From NCBI RefSeq assembly GCF_900104535.1, contig NZ_LT629710.1, forward strand, positions 124,001 to 188,000: 64,000 bases of DNA, given 5' to 3'. Both the position numbers and the translations under genes were made by a program. This document shows positions 56,571 to 64,000 of the stretch, one piece after another. The notes under the pieces were generated by a model. The model made no database searches, was not told where the DNA came from, and saw only the letters and a list, made by a program, of their open reading frames with translations. The first letter of the stretch is position 1. Each line of letters opens with the position of its first letter. The stretch is from Nakamurella panacisegetis (GTDB taxonomy: Bacteria > Actinomycetota > Actinomycetes > Mycobacteriales > Nakamurellaceae).

Positions 56571-58598
56571 TCAGCGCGTGGCGGAGACGATGCCGATCAC
56601 GTCGGCGCCGTAGGCGTCCAGCTTCGTCCGCCCGATCCCCGGAATGGCCAGCAGCGCAGCATCATCGGTGGGACGTCGTTCGGCGATGGCCAGCAACGTG
56701 GCGTCGGAGAAGACCACGTAGGCCGGCACCGACGCCTGGCTGGAGGTCGTCTTCCGCCAGTCGCGCAGGGCGTCGACCAATTCCGGGTCGGCGGTCGACG
56801 GACAGTTGTCGCACCGGCCGATCTTGAGTTCCGCGGGTGTGCTCAGCGGTCCGCCGCACATCCGGCAACGCCCGGCCGGGCGGTTGCGGGAGACCGGGGC
56901 CGACTCGGGGGCGAGGCCGGTCAGGAACCGGCTCCGCTTGCGTCCGCGCCGGCCGCCCTCGGTCCGGGACAGGGCCCAGGAAATGGCCAGACGCGTCCGG
57001 GCCCTGGTCACTCCGACGTAGAACAGCCGCCGTTCCTCCTCGACCTCGTCCGGGGTCTCGGCGTGCTGGATGGGCAAGGTTCCGTCGGTCAGCCCGACCA
57101 GGAACACGGCGTCCCACTCCAGACCTTTGGCGGCGTGCAGCGACGCCAGGGTCACTCCTTCGACAGTCGGTGCGTGCTGGGCATCCGAGCGTTGGTCCAG
57201 CTCGGCGACCAGGGTGGCCAGGGTGGCGTCCGGCGTGGCGTCGGCCAGTTCCTCGGCCACCCCGACCAGGGCCAGCAGCGAATCCCACTGATCGCGCAGG
57301 GCGCCCGCCGGTGGCGGTTCCTCGGTCAGACCGACCGGGTTGAGCAGCTGACGCACGGCCGGGACCAGCGGGACGTCCACGTTCAGGTTGGCCCCCTGGC
57401 GTAGCGCGATGATCGCCTTGCGCACCTCGGGACGGGCGAAGAACCGCTCGCCGCCGCGGATCACGTAGGGCACCGACGCGTCGGAGAGCGCCTTCTCGTA
57501 GACCTCCGACTGGGCGTTGATGCGGTAGAGAATGGCGATGCCCGACGGCGGCGTGCCGCCCTGGATCAGGATCGATGCCTTCTGGGCGACGGCTCTGGCC
57601 TCGGCCGGTTCGTCCGGGTACTCGTCGAACGACGCGGCCGGACCGTCGGGCAGTACGGCGACCAGTTTCAGGCGGAGCCGCGCCGCCTTGCCCTGCGCGC
57701 CGGCGATGATGCGGTTGGCCAACGTCACCACCTGCGGGGTGGAACGGTAGTCACGCTCCAGCCGGACAACGGTGGCGTGCGGGTATCGACGATCGAAGTC
57801 CAGCAGGTTGGCCGGGGAGGCCCCGGCGAAGGAGTAGATGGTCTGGTTCGCGTCGCCGACCACGGTGAGCTGGTCGCGGCCACCGAGCCAGGCGTCGAGC
57901 ATCCGCTGCTGCAGCGGCGTCACGTCCTGGTACTCGTCGACGACGAAACAGCGGTAGCGCGACCGGAACTCGCGGGCCACGTCCTCGTCGGATTCCAGAA
58001 TGGCGCAGGTCTGCAGCAACAGGTCGTCGAAATCCAGCTGTTCGGCCTCGTTCTTGGCCCGTTCGTAACCGCCGAACACCTTCACCACGGTGGCCGCCGC
58101 CACCGGCGTGTCCCGGTGGTGCCGGGCCACGGCCGCCAGATAGTCGTCGGGGCCGATGAGCGAGGCCTTGGCCCACTCGATCTCACTGGCCAGGTCCCGC
58201 AGGGTGGCCGCGTCGGTGCCGGCGCCGGCCCGCTTGGCGGCCATCGCCACCAGGCGCAGCTTGTGCTCGAGCACGGGCCACAACTGGCCGCCGACGGCCT
58301 TGGGCCAGAAGTACTTGAGTTGTTTGAGAGCGGCCGAGTGGAACGTCCGCGCCTGCACCCCCGGCACGCCGAGATTGCGCAGCCGGAGCCGCATCTCGCC
58401 GGCCGCCCGGGTGGTGAAGGTGACGGCCAGGATCTCGCTGACCGGATGGGAGCCGTCCTGCACCAGGTGGGCGATGCGATGGGTAATCGTCCTGGTCTTG
58501 CCGGTGCCGGCCCCGGCGAGAACGCAGACCGGCCCGCTGGGGGCGAGCACGGCGGCTCGTTGCCCGTCGTCGAGCCCGGCCAGCAGATCCACTGTCAC
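56571..58598 (-). CDS. uvrD2: UvrD2-type superfamily 1 DNA helicase with HRDC domain
   Basis: 675 residues from GTG 58598. Helicase motifs: Walker A AGAGTGKT (G29-T35), RYRCFVVDEYQDVTPLQQ (motif II), GDANQTIYSFAGA (motif III), LHAAKGLEWDAVFLVGL (V) and VGVTRARTRLAISWA (VI). A tetracysteine element (CRMCGGPLSTPAELKIGRCDNC) links to a C-terminal HRDC domain (ATLLAIAERRPTDDAALLAIPGIG). This architecture is specific to actinobacterial UvrD2. It unwinds DNA 3' to 5' in repair and is essential in mycobacteria. Located between whiB7 and nudC as there. Confidence 0.96.
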   Translation of the reverse strand: MTVDLLAGLDDGQRAAVLAPSGPVCVLAGAGTGKTRTITHRIAHLVQDGSHPVSEILAVTFTTRAAGEMRLRLRNLGVPGVQARTFHSAALKQLKYFWPKAVGGQLWPVLEHKLRLVAMAAKRAGAGTDAATLRDLASEIEWAKASLIGPDDYLAAVARHHRDTPVAAATVVKVFGGYERAKNEAEQLDFDDLLLQTCAILESDEDVAREFRSRYRCFVVDEYQDVTPLQQRMLDAWLGGRDQLTVVGDANQTIYSFAGASPANLLDFDRRYPHATVVRLERDYRSTPQVVTLANRIIAGAQGKAARLRLKLVAVLPDGPAASFDEYPDEPAEARAVAQKASILIQGGTPPSGIAILYRINAQSEVYEKALSDASVPYVIRGGERFFARPEVRKAIIALRQGANLNVDVPLVPAVRQLLNPVGLTEEPPPAGALRDQWDSLLALVGVAEELADATPDATLATLVAELDQRSDAQHAPTVEGVTLASLHAAKGLEWDAVFLVGLTDGTLPIQHAETPDEVEEERRLFYVGVTRARTRLAISWALSRTEGGRRGRKRSRFLTGLAPESAPVSRNRPAGRCRMCGGPLSTPAELKIGRCDNCPSTADPELVDALRDWRKTTSSQASVPAYVVFSDATLLAIAERRPTDDAALLAIPGIGRTKLDAYGADVIGIVSATR

Positions 58599-58682
58599 TC
58601 ATCCATTTTCGCACGGGTGTACGACGTGAGGAAATCCTCCGCGCCGGATGTGGACAATTTCTCTCCGCTGCGTGGGGATCGA

Positions 58683-59651
58683 TCAGTCGAGCGCCGCCCA
58701 GCCCTCCACCATGCGCCGGGCGATCGAGATGCCAGGAGGCAGGATGAAGCCGTCCGAGCTACCGCCGTTCGCCAGCATCCGCCGGACCGTGGCCCGATCG
58801 ACCCAGTGCGCCGCCTCGATCTCGTCGACCCGCGGATTCAGGGCCGCGCCGACCTCGGCCCGCGCCGCGAATCCGACCATCAGCGACCGGGGGAACGGCC
58901 AGGGCTGAGATCCGAGGTAGCCGATATCGGTGACGGTGACGCCGATCTCTTCCCCGATCTCCCGGGTGACCGTGCCCTCCAGCGACTCCCCCGCCTCGGT
59001 GAAACCGGCCAGCACGGAGACCCGCCCCGGTGGCCAGCTGGGCTGGCGGGCCAGCACCATGCGATCGGCCCCGTCGTGCACCAGCACGATGACGGCCGGG
59101 TCGGTGCGCGGGAACTCCTGGTGCCCGTTCGAGCAGATCCGCGACCAGCCGGCCGTCTCGGGAGCGCTGGGTTCTCCGCAGCGCGGGCAGAAACCCCCGG
59201 CCCGGTGCCAGTTCAGGACGGCCACGGCCGCCGTCATCAGGCCGGCGTCGGTGTCCGAGAGCAGCCCACCGACCTCCCGAAGGGTCGACGGATCGGGCTG
59301 ACCGGCGAACGACCAGAGTTCCCCGCCGACCGACACCTCGCCGGCGACGGCCCAGTAGTCGACCGGCCCGGATTCGGGGTCGGCGACCGTCCCCAGCAGG
59401 ACCGCCTCGGCCGGGGGCACGTCCCCGAAATCGGTCGCCGGGCGGTGGTCAAGGGCCACCCGGCCGTCGACCTCACGGATCGGCGTACGCCCGTTCTCGT
59501 CCATGGTGATCATCCGGGCCTGCGGCCAGGCGGCCACCGTACGGGCCGGGTCTCGCAGGTCCTCCGAGCGATCGGCCGACGCCCGTGACAGCACCGGCAT
59601 GGCGATCGGGAATCCGTGGGTACCGCCGGCCAGTACAGGTTCGGTCCTCAC
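58683..59651 (-). CDS. nudC: NAD(H) pyrophosphatase NudC
   Basis: 322 residues from GTG 59651, overlapping the upstream M16 gene stop (GTGA). A zinc ribbon (GFCPRCGEP ... RICSNGHQEFPR) precedes the Nudix box GFTEAGESLEGTVTREIGEEIGV and the NADH-specific SQPWPFPRS motif. It hydrolyses NADH/NAD+ and can remove NAD caps from RNA. Mycobacterial homologues affect isoniazid response. The third zinc ligand appears as C-x2-H rather than C-x2-C. Confidence 0.95.
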   Translation of the reverse strand: MRTEPVLAGGTHGFPIAMPVLSRASADRSEDLRDPARTVAAWPQARMITMDENGRTPIREVDGRVALDHRPATDFGDVPPAEAVLLGTVADPESGPVDYWAVAGEVSVGGELWSFAGQPDPSTLREVGGLLSDTDAGLMTAAVAVLNWHRAGGFCPRCGEPSAPETAGWSRICSNGHQEFPRTDPAVIVLVHDGADRMVLARQPSWPPGRVSVLAGFTEAGESLEGTVTREIGEEIGVTVTDIGYLGSQPWPFPRSLMVGFAARAEVGAALNPRVDEIEAAHWVDRATVRRMLANGGSSDGFILPPGISIARRMVEGWAALD

Positions 59652-61195
59652 AGCTCCACGCCGCCGAGAGCGGTCAACGACGAACCGATCACCTCGAGGT
59701 CACCGACCACCACGCCGGTGTAACCGGTCGGCGCGAGCAGCGTTCCGGCCACCCGCGTCACGTCGTCGACGGTAACCGCCGACAACCGCGCCGGATGTTC
59801 CCTGACCCAGTCGACGTCGAGGCCCAGACCGGCCAGGGAGGACAACGTCGACGCGTAGCCGGCCTGGGTGGCCAGGGAGGTCGCCAGGGTGCCGAGCGCG
59901 TAGTTGCGGGCCGATTCGACCTCCTTCGGCTCCGGCGGGTTCAGGGCCAGCCGGCCCAGTTCGTACCGCGCCTCGAGCAGCGCCGCCGCCGTCGACGGGG
60001 TGGTGGTGTCGAAGCTGACCGTCACGGCGGCCCGGGCCGGCCAGAACTCGAAGCTGGAATGTGCGCTGTAGGTGTAACCCTTGTCCTCGCGGATGTTCTC
60101 GACCAGCCGGGAGGAGAAGTACCCGCCGTAGATCAGGTTGGCCAGCTGGCCCGCCGCGTAGTCCGGATCGGTCCGTTCCAGGGCCGCCGCCGAGAGCCGG
60201 ACCTGGGACTGGACGGCCCCGTCGCGGTGGAAGGCCTTGACCGCTCCTCCGACGACGGCGTGCGGGCTGGACAGCGGCTGCGCCGTACCGGGAGCGCTCC
60301 ATCGGCTCAGTGCCACCTCGACCAGCGTCAGTGCCCGATCGGGCTCGATGTCGCCCACCAGCACCAGGGTGGAGCCGGCCGGTAGCAGGGCCTTCTGCTG
60401 GAGCGAACGCAACGCGGCGACTCCGACGGTGGCCACCACGGCCGGGTCGGGCATTTCCCGGGTGGCCGGGTGGTTCCCGAAGCGGCGGGTCTGCAGGTGG
60501 GCCCGGGCCACGACCGACGGCTGGCTGGCCGCGATGGCCAGGTGTTCGACCAGACGGTCGCGTTCGCCGAGGACGTCGTGCCGGCGAAAGGCCGGCTCCA
60601 CCAATGACTCGGCGAGGACGTCGAGCAACACCGGCAGTCCGGTCGACAGCACCGAACCGGTCACCGCGAGGCGCTGCGGGTCGACCGAGCAATCGAGATG
60701 CCCCCCGACCACGGCCAGCTCGGCGTCCACCTGCTCCCGCGTCCGGGAACCGGTGCCCAGCAACAGAGTCGCGGCCAGCACCTCGGCGCGTGCACTGTGC
60801 GCGGCGGTGCTCCCGCCGAACGGGACCCGCAACCGCACCTCGACCAGCGGTGTGCCGGGCTTGCGGACGGCGATCACCCGCAGCCCGTTGTCGATCGTCC
60901 TGGTCAACAGCTCCGGGTGCGATGCCGTCCTGGCGGTGGAGAGTTCGGGCACCGGCCGCGGGCCGACGGAGGTCACCGCAATCTGTTCCGCGGTCCGGCC
61001 CGCCACGAATGCCGGCGTGGCTCCGCCCTTCTTCTTCGACCCTCCGGGGGTGCCGGTGGATGCCGCCGCCTTCTTGCCCGAGGTGGCCGAGGTGGCGCCC
61101 TTCTTGCCGGTCTTGGTCTTGTTGCTCACGGACTTGCCGGCTCCCGACTTGGTGGAATTCTGCTTGTGCGTGGCCTTCTTCGTTTCGGCCATCAT
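59648..61195 (-). CDS. M16-family peptidase, non-catalytic subunit
   Basis: 515 residues; start overlaps the upstream gene stop (ATGATGG, ATG 61195 or 61192). A 70-residue Lys/Ser/Thr/Ala-rich N-terminal tail precedes two M16 lobes. The zinc-binding HxxEH is replaced by HSARAE, so it is not catalytic. The second lobe retains the substrate-binding Arg/Tyr pair (GGYFSSRLVENIREDKGYTYSAHS). With the adjacent active subunit it resembles heterodimeric processing peptidases. The basic tail is odd and may bind nucleic acid or acidic polymer. Confidence 0.9.
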   Translation of the reverse strand: MMAETKKATHKQNSTKSGAGKSVSNKTKTGKKGATSATSGKKAAASTGTPGGSKKKGGATPAFVAGRTAEQIAVTSVGPRPVPELSTARTASHPELLTRTIDNGLRVIAVRKPGTPLVEVRLRVPFGGSTAAHSARAEVLAATLLLGTGSRTREQVDAELAVVGGHLDCSVDPQRLAVTGSVLSTGLPVLLDVLAESLVEPAFRRHDVLGERDRLVEHLAIAASQPSVVARAHLQTRRFGNHPATREMPDPAVVATVGVAALRSLQQKALLPAGSTLVLVGDIEPDRALTLVEVALSRWSAPGTAQPLSSPHAVVGGAVKAFHRDGAVQSQVRLSAAALERTDPDYAAGQLANLIYGGYFSSRLVENIREDKGYTYSAHSSFEFWPARAAVTVSFDTTTPSTAAALLEARYELGRLALNPPEPKEVESARNYALGTLATSLATQAGYASTLSSLAGLGLDVDWVREHPARLSAVTVDDVTRVAGTLLAPTGYTGVVVGDLEVIGSSLTALGGVEL

Positions 61196-62565
61196 TCGCC
61201 GGCCGCGGGGGTGATGGTCAGCACGGCGCCGACGGCCGGGTCGAGAGACTTCGCCGCGGAGGCGATCTCCTCGACGGAGATCTGCGCCATGATGCCCGGG
61301 ATCTCGCCGAGCAACTCGGCCCGCCCGTGCAGCAACTCGAGTGAGCCGATGGAGCGGGTGCGGGCGCTGATGCTGTCGTTCTCGCGGTACAGCCCGGCGG
61401 TGAACCGGGCGATCGCGCTCGCACGTTCCCGTTCCGTCGGCCCGGTGTCGGCCAGCAGGGCGATCTGGGCCGCGGCGGCCTCGATGACGCGGTCGGCCGG
61501 CACCTCGGCCGCATGGACAGCGCCGAGTACGAAGACGTCCGGATCCCGGGCGTCGAGGGGTCCGCCCATCAGGCCGGGGCCGGCCCAGATCTCGGTGGCC
61601 AGACCCGCTTCGGCGATCACGGCCGACTGCAGACGGGACGACTCCCCTTCCGAGAGGACCTGGCCGAGCAACACGTGGGCGAGGTAACCGGGGAGGTCGG
61701 CCACCGGATCGGGAAGGCGCCAGCCGACCGCGAAGGCCGGCGCCGGGGCCAGCCGGTCGATCTTCTCGGCCCGACGGCCGGTGGTCGGCCACGGCTCGGC
61801 GAAGGACGGGCGCACCGGGGCCGGACGGTACGGGACGTCGTCGAAGTGGCGGTGGATCAGATCGGTGGCGCGCGGCACCTCGAAGTCACCGCAGACGGTG
61901 AGTACGGCGTTGGCCGGGGTGTAGAAGCGCTCGAAGAAGTCGGCGCAGTCCTCCACGGTGGCCGCGTTGAGGTCGACGAAGTCGCCGTAACCGTTGTGCG
62001 CGTTGGCGAACGTGTCGAACAGCACCGGCGGCAGGTCGATCCAGGGGAATCCACCGTACGGCCGGTTCAGGACGTTGAGCCGGATCTCCTCGCTGACCAC
62101 GTCGACCTGATTGGCCAGGTTCTCGGCGGTGATCCGCGGGGCCCGCATGCGATCGGCCTCCAGGAACAGGCCGCGCTCCAGCGCGGCCGCCGGGAGCACT
62201 TCGAAGTAGTCGGTGTAGTCGGTGTGGGTCGACCCGTTGAAGATTCCACCTGACGACTGGACCAGGCGGAAGTGCTCGAGCTTGGGCAGGGACTCGCTGC
62301 CCTGGAACATCAGGTGCTCGAACAGGTGCGCGAAACCGGTGCGGCCCTTGGGCTCGGACCGGAACCCGACGTCGTAGTGGACGGCCACACCGACGACTCC
62401 GCTGCTGGTGTCGGGGGCGAGCACCACTCGCAGACCATTGGCCAAGGTGAACCGTCGGACGGGGTAGTCGGCGCCGGGAACGATTCCGGCGGCCGGGGTC
62501 GCCGTCCGGACCTTGGACTTCTTCGCCGGCGGACGACGTGGGGCGCTCTTCGCGGTTGGACTCAC
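61192..62565 (-). CDS. M16-family zinc metallopeptidase, catalytic subunit
   Basis: 457 residues from GTG 62565. The inverted zinc motif HLFEH (H80, E83, H84) is intact, with the distal glutamate in VDVVSEEIRLN. A short Lys/Arg/Pro-rich N terminus is followed by NGLRVVLAPD and VHYDVGFRSEPKGRTGFAHLFEHLMFQGS, typical of pitrilysin-like/processing-peptidase families. No signal peptide, so probably cytoplasmic. Translationally coupled to the inactive partner downstream. Confidence 0.94.
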   Translation of the reverse strand: MSPTAKSAPRRPPAKKSKVRTATPAAGIVPGADYPVRRFTLANGLRVVLAPDTSSGVVGVAVHYDVGFRSEPKGRTGFAHLFEHLMFQGSESLPKLEHFRLVQSSGGIFNGSTHTDYTDYFEVLPAAALERGLFLEADRMRAPRITAENLANQVDVVSEEIRLNVLNRPYGGFPWIDLPPVLFDTFANAHNGYGDFVDLNAATVEDCADFFERFYTPANAVLTVCGDFEVPRATDLIHRHFDDVPYRPAPVRPSFAEPWPTTGRRAEKIDRLAPAPAFAVGWRLPDPVADLPGYLAHVLLGQVLSEGESSRLQSAVIAEAGLATEIWAGPGLMGGPLDARDPDVFVLGAVHAAEVPADRVIEAAAAQIALLADTGPTERERASAIARFTAGLYRENDSISARTRSIGSLELLHGRAELLGEIPGIMAQISVEEIASAAKSLDPAVGAVLTITPAAGE

Positions 62566-62636
62566 GCCAACCACCCTAACGACGCGAACGGCGGCGGCGG
62601 GGCCGGGTGCTTGCGCCGGTGGCGTAACGGCACCGG

Positions 62637-63338
62637 TCACCGGTCCGGCGGCTCGACCCCGTGGTGCGTGAACAGGTCCTCGTCCACCGCGATCTCGCTG
62701 GGACGGAAGGGCTGGACGGTCGCACCGGGGAAGCCCGGCATCGCGACCCTGGACGTCACATCGGGGTTGTCCGCCGGTTCGGTGCTCGCTGCCGGCGGCG
62801 CCGGTGCCGACGTTGCCGCCGCCGGCCGGGGGGTCCAACCGGCCGGGGGCGGGTCGACGGCGGGCGTGCTCGCCCCGGCCCGGAGCTGCGCCACCGTCAC
62901 GCGCGCGGGGGAACCGGCGTGCCGAGAGGCGCGTCGCTCCACGAGCAGGGTGACGGTGGCGATCACGGCCAGCAGCCCGGCGGCCAGGATGGCGATGGGC
63001 AGCCATCGGCCGGCTGGATCGGCATGCGCGACGGTGGTGCCGGACAGCCGCGCCTGGTCGGGATGGCCCTGCAGGTACTGCACGGCCACCCGTTCGCCGA
63101 CCCGGTGCCCGCAGGCGGACACCGAACTGCGGACCGGCGGGGTCACGGCGAGTTCGACGACCGTGTTGCCCGCACCGGACGCGCAGGACGGGGACGACAT
63201 CACCACGGCGTAGGCGTCGACCGGGTCGGCGTCGATCGGATCGGTGACCGAACGGACCGACCACAGCCAGATCCCGAAGCCGACCGCGGCGACCACCAGC
63301 AGCCCGGCGGCGACGAGCGGGACCGGCAACCGGACCAT
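62637..63338 (-). CDS. two-helix membrane protein, DUF3592-like, unknown function
   Basis: 233 residues from ATG 63338; upstream starts exist and none has a strong ribosome site. Two membrane helices (LPVPLVAAGLLVVAAVGFGIWLW, ~3-25; WLPIAILAAGLLAVIATVTLLVE, ~112-134) enclose an extracytoplasmic loop with two cysteines (SPSCASGAG, SACGHRVGERVAVQYL). This loop/helix pattern is like DUF3592 proteins. A Pro/Ala-rich cytoplasmic C terminus follows. Located just upstream of the M16 pair on the same strand; relation unknown. Confidence 0.7.
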   Translation of the reverse strand: MVRLPVPLVAAGLLVVAAVGFGIWLWSVRSVTDPIDADPVDAYAVVMSSPSCASGAGNTVVELAVTPPVRSSVSACGHRVGERVAVQYLQGHPDQARLSGTTVAHADPAGRWLPIAILAAGLLAVIATVTLLVERRASRHAGSPARVTVAQLRAGASTPAVDPPPAGWTPRPAAATSAPAPPAASTEPADNPDVTSRVAMPGFPGATVQPFRPSEIAVDEDLFTHHGVEPPDR

Positions 63339-63417
63339 GCGGCCGCCGCCACGCCTGTCCTTCTGACCGGCCCCATGTCTGCCCACCCGCGGATCATGGC
63401 ACACCCGGCGGTGCGTC

Positions 63418-63431
63418 GGGCCGAAGGCTCG
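63418..63431. repeat. intergenic copy of the PPA1309 repeat core
   Basis: GGGCCGAAGGCTCG, identical to the core of the two 20-mers at 48169 and 48265, here in the gap between the M20 peptidase stop and the membrane protein start. The next bases (GGGGGAACGG) only loosely resemble the first copy's flank. Confidence 0.5.
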
Positions 63432-63476
63432 GGGGAACGGCCGGGCAAGGCGAGCCGGCAGCTTCGCGAGCGGGCG

Positions 63477-64000
63477 TTACCGCAACCCGGCCCGACCCCG
63501 TTCGGCCAGCTCGCGCCACAGGTGCGCGACCGCCTCACAGCCCTTCAGCAGCAACGACACCACCGCCTTCTCGTTGGGCGCGTGGATCTGGTCGTCGTCG
63601 GTCATCACCCCGAGGAAGACCAGCGGCGCCCCGATGACGCCCGCCAGTTCCGCCTCGGGACCCGACCCGCCTTCTCTGGTCATCAACACGACGTCCGTGT
63701 CGAAGGCCTGCCCCAGCGCGGCCCGGGTGGCCGTGGTCGCCGGGTGCTCCGTGTCCACGTAGAGCGGGGCGACACCGGCTCCTTCCCAATGGATCTCGAC
63801 CTGCACGCCCGGACGCGCGGCCGCCGTGACGAAATCCGTCACCTGCTGCTGGATGACGGCCGGCTGTTGTCTGCCGACCAGTCGGAACGTCACCTTGGCG
63901 TAGGCGTCGGTGGGCACGATGGTCTTGTTGCCCGGTCCCGTGTAGCCGCCCCAGATGCCGTTGATCTCAGCCGTCGGGCGGGCGCCGATCCGTTCCAGGG
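63477..64000 (-). CDS. M20-family metallopeptidase/dipeptidase (partial)
   Basis: C-terminal ~174 residues; the gene continues beyond the window. The dimerisation lid and C-terminal catalytic part are visible: IGARPTAEINGIWGGYTGPGNKTIVP, YAKVTFRLVGRQQP, MTREGGSGPEAELAGVIGAPLVFLG and the zinc-ligand region DQIHAPNEKAVVSLLLKGCEAVAHLW. The pattern matches M20 dipeptidases acting on short peptides in the cytoplasm. Confidence 0.92.
   Translation of the reverse strand, partial: LERIGARPTAEINGIWGGYTGPGNKTIVPTDAYAKVTFRLVGRQQPAVIQQQVTDFVTAAARPGVQVEIHWEGAGVAPLYVDTEHPATTATRAALGQAFDTDVVLMTREGGSGPEAELAGVIGAPLVFLGVMTDDDQIHAPNEKAVVSLLLKGCEAVAHLWRELAERGRAGLR

Overview
The window is high-GC, gene-dense DNA from an actinobacterium. 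Supporting evidence is whiB7 with its leader, a WhiB7-uvrD2-nudC neighbourhood, UPF0182/PPA1309/DUF2342 family genes, frequent GTG/TTG starts, ATGA/GTGA overlaps, and an initiator tRNA of actinobacterial type. A Nakamurella/Frankineae-like source is possible but is only an impression. No phage, insertion sequence or CRISPR array was seen.

Layout. (1) 1-4.0 kb: end of an unknown membrane gene, then mutA-mutB (methylmalonyl-CoA mutase). (2) 4.0-14.6 kb: unlinked housekeeping and accessory genes: a small secreted protein, a TOPRIM protein, a membrane fatty-acid desaturase, a divergent LysR/MFS pair, NhaA, an alpha/beta hydrolase, a divergent DUF664/FUSC pair around a strong inverted repeat, and a CYTH-CHAD protein. 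(3) 14.6-29.1 kb: a sugar-related block, almost all on the minus strand. It holds a LacI-type repressor, an ABC ATPase, a permease, a lipoprotein binding protein, a 2252-residue secreted ThuA/sugar-dehydrogenase/PKD/CBM/Ig protein and a sugar-phosphate isomerase/epimerase-like protein; a ThuA protein diverges from the repressor. Two copies of TTTGCGCAAA lie in the divergent region. (4) 29.3-38.2 kb: a Tad/Flp pilus operon (prepilin peptidase, Flp, TadE, TadG, CpaB, CpaE/TadZ, TadA, TadB, TadC) meeting a convergent PAS-LuxR regulator. (5) 38.5-44.5 kb: a GAF-EAL-PAS-GGDEF c-di-GMP enzyme, a WxL-like secreted protein with its DUF916 membrane partner, a low-complexity lipoprotein, and tRNA-fMet with a strong terminator. 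(6) 44.6-64 kb: a conserved actinobacterial block: UPF0182, PPA1309, PDZ/Lon-like protease, DUF2342, an aldo/keto reductase, DUF5679, a ThiF-like protein, an ABC1 kinase, two tiny proteins, whiB7, uvrD2, nudC, an M16 peptidase pair, a membrane protein and a partial M20 peptidase.

How parts work together. The sugar block reads as a regulon that modifies a glycan or glycoside outside the cell, imports the product and isomerises it; the ThuA and sugar-dehydrogenase domains hint at oxidised (keto) sugars, which is inference. The Tad pilus, c-di-GMP enzyme and WxL/DUF916 pair are neighbouring surface functions. The best-resolved regulatory unit is whiB7: an AT-rich box 3 bp upstream of a TTG-type -35, an extended leader, a 51-codon upstream ORF with a strong Shine-Dalgarno, and a GC-rich hairpin between that ORF and whiB7, as expected for antibiotic-sensing attenuation. 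I did not find a clearly unprecedented system. The strongest leads are the giant ThuA/dehydrogenase operon with its operators, the WxL/DUF916 pair beside a reversed-order c-di-GMP enzyme, and a short repeat that occurs twice in frame inside the PPA1309 gene and again between genes.
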